64,000 bases of DNA, from the NCBI GenBank assembly GCA_052437175.1, contig JBQVOK010000003.1, positions 434,001-498,000 of the forward strand. Direction: 5' to 3'. Below the pieces are notes generated by a model. The model saw nothing but the letters and a program-made list of their open reading frames with translations, did not search any database and had not been told where the DNA came from. This stretch comes from JACVCJ01 sp052437175. Lineage in GTDB: Bacteria; Bacteroidota; Bacteroidia; CAIKAF01. Position 1 is the first letter of the stretch, and every line of letters begins with the position of its first letter. Position numbers and translations under genes: made by a program. This document shows positions 44,545 to 51,511 of this stretch, in pieces.

Positions 44545-44573
44545 GGAACCTCGGCTAAAAATGCCTACTTTTG
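44541..44573 (+). promoter_or_regulatory. Promoter of the cystathionine beta-synthase gene
   Basis: TTG (44541-44543), 22-nt spacer, TACTTTTG (44566-44573). The short leader is largely taken by a hairpin CCTGAA-AATCA-TTCAGG (44576-44592) that abuts the ATG. Confidence 0.65.
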
Positions 44574-44592
44574 CACCTGAAAATCATTCAGG

Positions 44593-45957
44593 ATGCCCAG
44601 ATATTACGAAAACATACTGCAGACCATAGGTAACACACCGATGGTAAAACTCCATAAAGTAGTTAAAGATATTCCCGCCACGGTACTGGCCAAGATCGAG
44701 ACGGTAAACCCCGGTAACTCCATCAAAGACCGCATGGCCGTGAAAATGATCGAGGATGCCGAGAAGAGCGGACTGCTGAAACCCGGCGGTACCATTATTG
44801 AAGGTACATCAGGTAACACGGGCATGGGTCTGGCCATTGCCGCCGTGATCAAGGGATACAAATGTATTTTTACCACCACCGATAAGCAGAGCCGCGAAAA
44901 AGTGGATGCGCTCAAGGCGTTCGGTGCCGAGGTGATCGTGTGCCCCACCGATGTGGACCCGGAAGATCCGCGTTCGTACTATTCCGTATCGTCCCGCCTG
45001 GTGAGCGAAGTGCCTAATGCCTGGAAACCCAACCAGTACGATAACCCGAGCAATGCACAGGCCCATTACGAAAGTACGGGCCCCGAAATATGGGAGCAGA
45101 CCGAAGGAAAGATCACACACCTGGTAGTGGGTGTGGGCACCGGTGGTACCATCTGTGGTACAGCCCGTTACCTGAAGGAGAAGAACCCCGCCATACAGGT
45201 GCTGGGGATCGATACCTACGGATCGGTGTTTAAAAAATACAAGGAAACCGGGGAGTTCGACAAGAACGAGATCTATCCCTATATCACCGAAGGTATCGGG
45301 GAAGATTTCCTGCCGCAGAACGTAGATTTCAGCCTGATCGACCATTTTGAGAAGGTGACCGATAAGGATGCGGCCATTTACACACGCGAAATTCCGCGTA
45401 AGGAAGGCATTTTTGTAGGCAACTCGGCCGGTGCGGCCATTGCCGGTATGCTGCAGATGAAAGACCGCTTTAAGGAAGGCGATGTGGTGGTGGTGATCTT
45501 CCACGACCACGGTACCCGCTACCTGGGCAAAATGTTCAACGACGACTGGATGCGTGACCGCGGTTTCCTGAAAGAAGAAAAGCCCAAAGCCGGCGATATC
45601 GTAAAACGCCATGCCGGTAAGAAACTGATCACCGTAAGCCCGGATACCTCCATTGCCGACGCAGTGGCCATCATGAACAAATACGGCATCAGCCAGATAC
45701 CCGTGAAGGAAGGCAACAATTTTGTAGGTGCCCTGAGCGATAACCAGGTGCTGAGCAAAGTACTGAGCGGCGAGGTAGACAAGGCCGATATCGTAGCCCG
45801 CGTAATGGGTGCTTCGTTCCCGGTGCTGCCTGCGGATACCGGCCTGGAAGAAGTGTCCCGCCATATTAACCGCGATTGCAATGCGGTGCTGGTGCAGGAC
45901 CTGGGCGGCAATGTACATATTCTTACCAAGGAAGATATCATCAGTAGTATATACTAA
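44593..45957 (+). CDS. Cystathionine beta-synthase (PLP domain plus CBS pair)
   Basis: 454 residues. Fold-type II PLP domain: Lys in NPGNSIKDRMAVKMIE, phosphate loop GTSGNTGMGLA-like, VVGVGTGGTICGTARYL. Residues about 335-454 form two CBS motifs (VSPDTSIADAVAIMNKYGISQIPVKEG; LPADTGLEEVSRHINRDCNAVLVQD), as in eukaryotic and bacterial CBS. It condenses serine (or O-acetylserine) with homocysteine to cystathionine, or with sulfide to cysteine. No heme-binding N-terminus. Its stop is interlocked with that of the DUF2256 gene (CTAA, 45954-45957). Confidence 0.93.
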   Translation: MPRYYENILQTIGNTPMVKLHKVVKDIPATVLAKIETVNPGNSIKDRMAVKMIEDAEKSGLLKPGGTIIEGTSGNTGMGLAIAAVIKGYKCIFTTTDKQSREKVDALKAFGAEVIVCPTDVDPEDPRSYYSVSSRLVSEVPNAWKPNQYDNPSNAQAHYESTGPEIWEQTEGKITHLVVGVGTGGTICGTARYLKEKNPAIQVLGIDTYGSVFKKYKETGEFDKNEIYPYITEGIGEDFLPQNVDFSLIDHFEKVTDKDAAIYTREIPRKEGIFVGNSAGAAIAGMLQMKDRFKEGDVVVVIFHDHGTRYLGKMFNDDWMRDRGFLKEEKPKAGDIVKRHAGKKLITVSPDTSIADAVAIMNKYGISQIPVKEGNNFVGALSDNQVLSKVLSGEVDKADIVARVMGASFPVLPADTGLEEVSRHINRDCNAVLVQDLGGNVHILTKEDIISSIY

Positions 45958-46136
45958 GAAGACTTCGTATGAGCGGTATGGCGGTTGCGCCGGCAGCGTT
46001 CGCTGCAGTAACGCACTTCAGACCATACTTTTTCCCACTTTTTACGCCAGGAAAAAGGTCGACCGCAAACCGCGCATATTTTTTCGGTACGTTCAGTTCC
46101 GCGACTTTTGCCGCATTCTTTCCGGGCTTTTGACAT
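45954..46136 (-). CDS. DUF2256 zinc-ribbon-like small protein
   Basis: 60 residues. Motif ICAVCGRPFSWRKKWEKVW then RYCSERCRRNR: four Cys in CxxC...CxxxC arrangement, with a Trp/Lys-rich centre. This is the DUF2256 family, a small predicted zinc-binding protein of unknown role often found beside photolyase/cryptochrome genes. Here it follows the photolyase gene with a 44-nt overlap, supporting a functional tie. I chose this frame over a slightly longer one in another frame, which lacks the Cys motif. Confidence 0.85.
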   Translation of the reverse strand: MSKARKECGKSRGTERTEKICAVCGRPFSWRKKWEKVWSEVRYCSERCRRNRHTAHTKSS

Positions 46137-47610
46137 CCGTGTTCAGAATTCGTTCGCATTCGGTTTGGTACAGGCGGTTATTCGCCAGTCCGTACAGGGT
46201 AGTACGTGCAAATTTTTCCGTTTGTTTGAGGTCTACGACAGGCAGGGGATAATCTTTCCCCGGTTCAAAACCGTATAAGGCATATTCCAGGGGTTGAAGG
46301 GCCCAGGGTTCGTGTACCAGCCGGCCGGGCAGCACACGCAGTTCGGGTACCCACTGTTGTATAAAAATACCCTCAGGGTCCTGGTCGTACGATTGTTTTA
46401 CCGGATTGTAAATACGGAAGGTGTGCACGCCGCTGCATCCCGATTGCATCTGTATCTGCGGATAGTGTATACCGGGCTCGAAATCGAGGAACTGCCTGGC
46501 CAGGAAAACAGCTCCGCGTTTCCAGTCCTGCCACAGGTGATGCGTCAGAAAAGAAATAAGCATGGCCCGCATACGAAAGTTAAGATAGCCGGTTTCTTTC
46601 AGGCAACGCATACAGGCATCTACCAGTGGAAACCCGGTCATCCCGGCCTCCCAGGCCTGGTAGAAGGTTTCGTTGTGTTCCGTCCGTATCGCTGCAAAAG
46701 CCCGGTTGCGGGGCTCGTGCTCCATGCGGTATTCCCGTTCGAATTTTTGTATAAAATGACAATGCCACAGCAGGCGGCTGCTGAAATTCTGCAGGTTCGA
46801 CCTGTTTTTTCCTTCGTTCATATAAGCGCGGGTAAGCTGCCATACCTGCCGTATGCTCAGGTTGCCCCAGGCCAGGTAGGGCGAAATACGGCTGCAGGAG
46901 CTGCGCGCTGCACCGGGTTTGGATATATGGCGGCTGTAATTCCGGCTGCGCTCCTCCAGGAAGCCTTTCAGGTAAGCCATGGCTGCCGCAGGGCCGCCCG
47001 GCTTGTAAATACCCGATTTTTCAGGCAGGATATAACGGGATACGTTTTCGGGTTCCAACGGCAGGTCTGGCAGGGCAATACGCCGGGCCCGGCTCCAGTC
47101 GGGGTCCTGTAGCGGACTTTGCAGCATTTCTGTACGCAAACGATGCCAGTTTTCGGTTTTTTTCAGGCGACGGATCACTGCATTGGCCTGGAATTCAATC
47201 CACGCTGTGCCTTTTTGCCGGCACCAGGCCCTGAGCTGTCTGTCGGCCTCAAAGGTGTGCAGGAGGCCACATTCTTCGTAGGAGAAAATTTTACATATCT
47301 GTATTTTTTCGTGCAGCATTTCCAGGAAGGGAATGCGATCCGATTTGTATACTAAAAATGAAATGTTTTTCTCCCGAAGCTCTTTCTGCAGTTCCCGGAT
47401 GCTTTCGGCAACAAAGTGCAGGTGCCGGGCGTCGGTATGCGGATCGGCCATAAGTGTGGGCTCAAACAGGTAAAGCACGGCAAAGGGCAGCGGATCATTA
47501 CAGGCTTCAGCCAGCGCTGCGTGGTCCAGCAGGCGCAGGTCGCGCTTCAGCCACACGATATTAATGCGGTTTTCTGCGGGCTCAGAAGGGGAAGGAATGA
47601 GAAGTTTCAT
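46093..47610 (-). CDS. Photolyase/cryptochrome-family FAD protein
   Basis: 505 residues. N-terminal Rossmann photolyase domain (NIVWLKRDLRLLDHAAL), C-terminal FAD-binding helical domain (GFPLVDACMRCLKETGYLNFRMRAMLISFLTHHLWQDW; FRIYNPVKQS; WVPELRVLP). The usual Asn-Asn-Gly-Gly-Trp-Gln-Trp segment of CPD photolyases is replaced by DFEPGIHYPQIQMQSG-type sequence, so the flavin environment and the tryptophan electron path differ. Light-driven DNA repair or sensing is likely in broad terms; true CPD repair is not assured. The start at 47610 overlaps the flavin reductase-like gene by 29 nt. Confidence 0.88.
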   Translation of the reverse strand: MKLLIPSPSEPAENRINIVWLKRDLRLLDHAALAEACNDPLPFAVLYLFEPTLMADPHTDARHLHFVAESIRELQKELREKNISFLVYKSDRIPFLEMLHEKIQICKIFSYEECGLLHTFEADRQLRAWCRQKGTAWIEFQANAVIRRLKKTENWHRLRTEMLQSPLQDPDWSRARRIALPDLPLEPENVSRYILPEKSGIYKPGGPAAAMAYLKGFLEERSRNYSRHISKPGAARSSCSRISPYLAWGNLSIRQVWQLTRAYMNEGKNRSNLQNFSSRLLWHCHFIQKFEREYRMEHEPRNRAFAAIRTEHNETFYQAWEAGMTGFPLVDACMRCLKETGYLNFRMRAMLISFLTHHLWQDWKRGAVFLARQFLDFEPGIHYPQIQMQSGCSGVHTFRIYNPVKQSYDQDPEGIFIQQWVPELRVLPGRLVHEPWALQPLEYALYGFEPGKDYPLPVVDLKQTEKFARTTLYGLANNRLYQTECERILNTDVKSPERMRQKSRN

Positions 47611-48223
47611 GGCGGCGGGCATAGGTCATTCTCGAAAGCTTTGCGGGCAGGTGATAGGCATCCAGCCCGTTTATACAAACTGATTCGGCGGCAGCGGCAT
47701 CTATATAGCCGTTCTCGTTCAGCAGCAGGGAATGTACATCGGCGGCTTCTATCAGCCCCACCATAAACAGGGTGTCGTTCAGCGAAACCCTATGTTCTTC
47801 GGCCATACGCAGGATAAGCCGGATACGGCTTTCGCGCACTACGGGCACCTGCACGAACCCCGGCAGAAATTCCATCTGCAGGCCTGTGGCATCAAATTCA
47901 CTTTCACCCGGTTCATAACGGGCCGAACTCTGGTGCGCCTGCCTGTAAAAATCTTTGTGTACATGATTTACCGAAAAATACCCGTTACGCTTTATATTGG
48001 TATAGGTATCGCTTTTTTCACGGGGCCTGAAGAGGATGCCGAGCGCGGCCGGATCGGCTCCCACGTGTATGCAGGTATTAAAAAGAGCGAGGTTCCCGCT
48101 GCCGTCGGCATTTTGTGTCCCGATCAGTACACAGTTTTTAAAACCCGAAATACTGTTTACAAAAGTGGCGCGGTAGCGTTGCTCCATCGCTTGAATGTCT
48201 GTCTGGAGAAAAGTCCGTTGCAT
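47582..48223 (-). CDS. Flavin reductase-like FMN-binding split-barrel protein
   Basis: 213 residues. Segments NSISGFKNCVLIGTQNADGSGNLALFNTCIHVGADPAALGILFRP and NIKRNGYFSVNHV follow the flavin reductase-like split-barrel pattern (PF01613 type). It probably binds FMN and may reduce flavin with NAD(P)H. The start at 48223 shares ATGA with the SDR stop. It lies between the SDR and the photolyase, so it could supply reduced flavin to the photolyase; that link is inference from position. Confidence 0.82.
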   Translation of the reverse strand: MQRTFLQTDIQAMEQRYRATFVNSISGFKNCVLIGTQNADGSGNLALFNTCIHVGADPAALGILFRPREKSDTYTNIKRNGYFSVNHVHKDFYRQAHQSSARYEPGESEFDATGLQMEFLPGFVQVPVVRESRIRLILRMAEEHRVSLNDTLFMVGLIEAADVHSLLLNENGYIDAAAAESVCINGLDAYHLPAKLSRMTYARRHETSHSFPF

Positions 48224-48927
48224 CAGAAAATCTTTAAAGAACTTAATCCACCGTCGAGGGCAAAAACCTGCCCGCTGCACCAGCTCCATTCTCCTTTAAG
48301 CAGTGCTTCTGCCGCCTTTGCCAGTTCGTAGGGAGATCCTATCTTGCGCAGGGGGTGCCGGGCTTCGGCAGCCGCTCTTTTGGCATCGCTGTTCAGCAGT
48401 TTTTCGGCCAGCGGGGTATCGCTGAGCGAAGGGGCTATAACATTTACACGTACCGAAGGTGCCCATTCGGCAGCCAGGTTAAGCGCCAGGCCTTCTACAG
48501 CAGCTTTGGCAGAACCGGTGGACGCATGAAAGGGCATACCCGTGCGGGCGGCTACCGAACTGAACAGCACTACGGAAGCGTCGCCGGATTTGTGCAGGGG
48601 CATTTCCAGTTGTTTCAGAAAACGTACGGCCCCCAGCAGGTTGATCGCATATTCATTGCGAAAATCCTGCAAAGACAGGTTCCGGAAGGGCTTTATATGT
48701 ATACTGCCCGGGAAATAGGCAGCGCCGTGTACCTCAAAATCAACGGCCGGCAGGGGCTGTGACTCATCGGTGATGTGTACTTCATGAAAATGAATATTTT
48801 CTGTTTTTTCGAGCAGCCCCGGCTTACGGGCCCATATATGCACGGTATGCCCCTCAGCGGCAAGCCTGCTTGCGCACAGGGCCCCGATCCCAGAATTACC
48901 GCCAGCAAAAACGAAGGTTTTTTTCAT
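48223..48927 (-). CDS. Short-chain dehydrogenase/reductase lacking the catalytic Tyr
   Basis: 234 residues from ATG 48927. Rossmann fold with the cofactor loop FAGGNSGIGALCASRLA, LLGAVRFLKQLE, SSVAARTGMPF, and NVIAPSLSDTPLA. At the active site the usual YxxxK reads TGSAK: Lys is kept but the Tyr position is Thr (HASTGSAKAAVEG). The Ser of the triad (FSS) is present. It could therefore be a non-catalytic or altered-substrate SDR. First gene of the four-gene photolyase operon. Confidence 0.88.
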   Translation of the reverse strand: MKKTFVFAGGNSGIGALCASRLAAEGHTVHIWARKPGLLEKTENIHFHEVHITDESQPLPAVDFEVHGAAYFPGSIHIKPFRNLSLQDFRNEYAINLLGAVRFLKQLEMPLHKSGDASVVLFSSVAARTGMPFHASTGSAKAAVEGLALNLAAEWAPSVRVNVIAPSLSDTPLAEKLLNSDAKRAAAEARHPLRKIGSPYELAKAAEALLKGEWSWCSGQVFALDGGLSSLKIF

Positions 48928-48984
48928 CCCGGATTTTGTTTTACTATAGAGAACACCGTTGTCATTTATTTGTTTACAGGGTAT
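48928..48984. other. Short divergent promoter region of the photolyase operon and CrtI-like gene
   Basis: Only 57 bp separate the two divergent starts, so they probably share control elements. The sequence is AT-rich with TTTATTTGTTTACA; no exact TAnnTTTG and no clear operator palindrome are seen. Confidence 0.3.
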
Positions 48985-50439
48985 ATGCATGAGAACGGTT
49001 TACTTGTGATCGGTTCGGGGCTGGGAGCCCTGTCTGCAGCGGCCCTGGCTGCCAGGCACGGAATAAAGGTGTGTATGCTGGAGCAAAACTGGCTGCCGGG
49101 TGGCTGCACGGCTACCTATCCCCGGCATCATTTCCTCTTCGAGAGTGGGGCAACCACCATTACAGGAATGGATGAAGGTATGCCCCTGCGGGAACTTTGC
49201 CGTACCCTGGACCTGGAGCTGCCCCTGCGCCGGATCGATGTTCCCATGCAGGTGCAGCTGGAGCCGGGGACATGGCTTACGCGTTACCAGGACCCGGAAC
49301 AATGGATCTGCGAAGCCGAACGTGTTTTCGGCCAGCGGGGACAACGGGCCTTCTGGACCGAAATGCTGGCCCTGTCGTCTTTTGTATGGAAACAGTCGGG
49401 CAACTACCGCTTTTTTCCTTTTTCGGGTATACAGGATATGCTGCGCAGTATTCCTTCGTTCCGGCCCTCCCATCTCTGGCCCCTGCGCCATGTGTTTGTT
49501 TCGGTATACGATGCCCTGCAGCGCCACGGACTGCATCACAACGAAGCTTTTGTGCGCTTTGTGGACGAGCAGCTTATGATATCGGCCCAGAGCCGCAGCA
49601 GCGAGGTGAACCTGCTTTTTGGAGCTGCTGCCCTCTGTTATACGAATTACAGTAATTTTTATGCCGACGGAGGGGTGGGACGCATTGCCGAAGTGCTGGC
49701 CGATTATATCCGCGGGCAAGGCTCTGAGATACGCCTGCGCGAGAAAGTACTGGGCATTACAAAAGAAGGGTCGCAGTACCGGGTTCATACAGCACAGGAG
49801 GTCTATCACACAAAACTGCTGTTGTCCGGCATTCCGCTCAATAACCTGCTGGCTATCAGTGATGAATCACTCTGTAAACCCATTAAGGGCTACGTGCGGC
49901 CCTCTGCTGAACTTTGGAGTGCTTTGCAGGCGGGAATTGCTTTTCGTTCGGCAAAGCGTTTTCATTGTCTGCATTACCAGTTTCATACCCCGGAATGGGA
50001 GCCGGGCTGGGAAAACGGAAGCTGTTTCCTGAGCCTCTCACACCCCGATGATTCCCTGCGGACCAGCAACGGAATATATGTAGCCTCTGTAAGCATGCAT
50101 ATACGCAACCCGGAACAGCATATAGCCTACGACCGCGAAAAAATACGGGAACGCATACTGGACCTGCTGGAAACTAACGGGTTTCTGCGCAGGGAAGATG
50201 TAGTATACATGCATACGTCGGGCCCCGCTTCCTGGCAGAAATGGACCGGCCGTATGTACGGTTCGGTAGGGGGCTATCCCCAGCAAATGAACCGGAAACC
50301 CTGGCAGATGAAAAATGCAGATTGGGACGGGCAGGGGGCTTTCCTCTGCGGAGACACGGTGTATCCCGGACAGGGTATCCCAGGCGTGGTCCTGGGTGGT
50401 ATGCTGGCCTGGGAACGCATAAAAAAAGCGGCATTTTAG
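48985..50439 (+). CDS. FAD-dependent oxidoreductase, phytoene desaturase/isomerase-like
   Basis: 484 residues. N-terminal dinucleotide-binding motif LLVIGSGLGALSAAALAARHGIKVCMLEQN, then PGGCTATYPRHHFLFESGATTITG, as in CrtI/CrtISO-like and retinol saturase-like flavoproteins. The C-terminal FAD contact GQGAFLCGDTVYPGQGIPGVVLGG closes the fold. Substrate unknown; carotenoid or other polyene lipids are plausible, and the location next to the photolyase operon agrees with light-linked pigment metabolism. The last codons are part of the shared terminator. Confidence 0.85.
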   Translation: MHENGLLVIGSGLGALSAAALAARHGIKVCMLEQNWLPGGCTATYPRHHFLFESGATTITGMDEGMPLRELCRTLDLELPLRRIDVPMQVQLEPGTWLTRYQDPEQWICEAERVFGQRGQRAFWTEMLALSSFVWKQSGNYRFFPFSGIQDMLRSIPSFRPSHLWPLRHVFVSVYDALQRHGLHHNEAFVRFVDEQLMISAQSRSSEVNLLFGAAALCYTNYSNFYADGGVGRIAEVLADYIRGQGSEIRLREKVLGITKEGSQYRVHTAQEVYHTKLLLSGIPLNNLLAISDESLCKPIKGYVRPSAELWSALQAGIAFRSAKRFHCLHYQFHTPEWEPGWENGSCFLSLSHPDDSLRTSNGIYVASVSMHIRNPEQHIAYDREKIRERILDLLETNGFLRREDVVYMHTSGPASWQKWTGRMYGSVGGYPQQMNRKPWQMKNADWDGQGAFLCGDTVYPGQGIPGVVLGGMLAWERIKKAAF

Positions 50440-50447
50440 CCGCTTTT
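50424..50447. terminator. Bidirectional terminator embedded in a coding end
   Basis: Perfect 9-bp stem AAAAGCGGC / GCCGCTTTT with 6-nt loop; the left arm and loop encode the last residues (KAAF) and stop of the oxidoreductase, and both flanks carry A/T runs. It also serves the convergent DUF4476 gene. Confidence 0.88.
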
Positions 50448-50452
50448 CTTTT

Positions 50453-51388
50453 TTAGTTTTTCGACGTATAGGCATTGAGCTCCTTGACGTAATTGTCGAA
50501 CGTGAAGCTGGTATGCGTTACAAAGTAGTTCTGTTTATCGGGGCATTTGGCATAGCAGAGCTTGGCGGCTTCCAGTTTCTTGTTGTCGAAGCTGAACAGG
50601 TCCAGCAGTTCTTTTACCTGCATGGCCGTAAATCCGCCCTGGTTCAGCTGGCTGCGTATGGCGTCCAGTTTGTTGTTATCGAAAGAGCGGCTGGCCACGG
50701 TACGTTTAAACATCTGGAAGGTGGCGGGGTCCATGATGCCGTTGCCGTAATATCCGTCCATGCCGTTCTGCGGGGGATAGGGACTGCCGTAGCCGTTATT
50801 GTACCCGTTGTTGTACCCACCGTTATTGTAATATCCGCCCTGTGGGTTTCCATAGCCGGGGTAGGGGGTATAACCGCCGTAGTTACCGCCCTGGTAAATA
50901 TTCCCCCACATCTGGTTCCAGATATCGCCGTAGGAATTACCCCCGAAACTGCTGTACAGGTTTTCGGTCTGCAGCAGGTACAGTCCATAACCGCTGAAAT
51001 AATCGAGCACATAGCGGCGGTTGTTCTGCAGGGGGATCAGGGCTTTATACATAAGGGCGCCGTTGCGGAATACGGCAATGTGCTTCTGGCCGGGCAGCAG
51101 GTCAAAGAACCGGAAACGCCCGCTGGATGCGGTAATGCTCTGGTCGTCGATCATCACGGTATGTATGCCGGGCTCGGGTATGCGCAGGAATACTTCGGAA
51201 TAGCCGCTGTATACAAAATTCCAGGTGTAGGAGGGGGCATTGCCGAAACCGAAACTTTTGGCCGCACCCTGTGCATCTTTGGCCTCGGGCGCTACATTGG
51301 GAAGCAGTTCACCTTTGCTTCCGGGAGTTTGTGCATAGAGCACAGCGCTTATAAAAACGCAGCTGAGCAGTGTAGAGATCCGTTTCAT
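50453..51388 (-). CDS. DUF4476 secreted protein
   Basis: 311 residues with a signal peptide (cut near AVLYAQ). The N-terminal part (about 50-130) is beta-rich (PGIHTVMIDDQSITASSGRFRFFDLLPGQ), the middle is a Gly/Tyr/Asn-rich low-complexity linker (about 150-215), and the C-terminus is a DUF4476 domain (FKRTVASRSFDNNKLDAI, FTAMQVKELLDLFSFDNKKLEAAKLCY). Function unknown; export is clear. Notable for a canonical Shine-Dalgarno, AAGGAGG, 5 nt before the ATG (51394-51400), which is rare in this window. Confidence 0.85.
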   Translation of the reverse strand: MKRISTLLSCVFISAVLYAQTPGSKGELLPNVAPEAKDAQGAAKSFGFGNAPSYTWNFVYSGYSEVFLRIPEPGIHTVMIDDQSITASSGRFRFFDLLPGQKHIAVFRNGALMYKALIPLQNNRRYVLDYFSGYGLYLLQTENLYSSFGGNSYGDIWNQMWGNIYQGGNYGGYTPYPGYGNPQGGYYNNGGYNNGYNNGYGSPYPPQNGMDGYYGNGIMDPATFQMFKRTVASRSFDNNKLDAIRSQLNQGGFTAMQVKELLDLFSFDNKKLEAAKLCYAKCPDKQNYFVTHTSFTFDNYVKELNAYTSKN

Positions 51389-51511
51389 TGTGTCCTCCTT
51401 TTTTAAGAATTTGTATAAGTATCTTATTCAAATCCGATCAAAGGAAATGCCACGAAATGCAAAGGAATTGTTAAGCGGATAAATTAGGGAAAAATTAACG
51501 GGTAAACGAGA

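Noticed and set aside
44809..45918. Long open frame (369 codons) antisense to the cystathionine beta-synthase gene
   Set aside because: Shadow frame; the sense gene has all catalytic motifs.
46093..46159. Alternative frame for the small gene at 45941-46159 (72 codons)
   Set aside because: The other frame contains the DUF2256 Cys motif; this one has no recognisable pattern.
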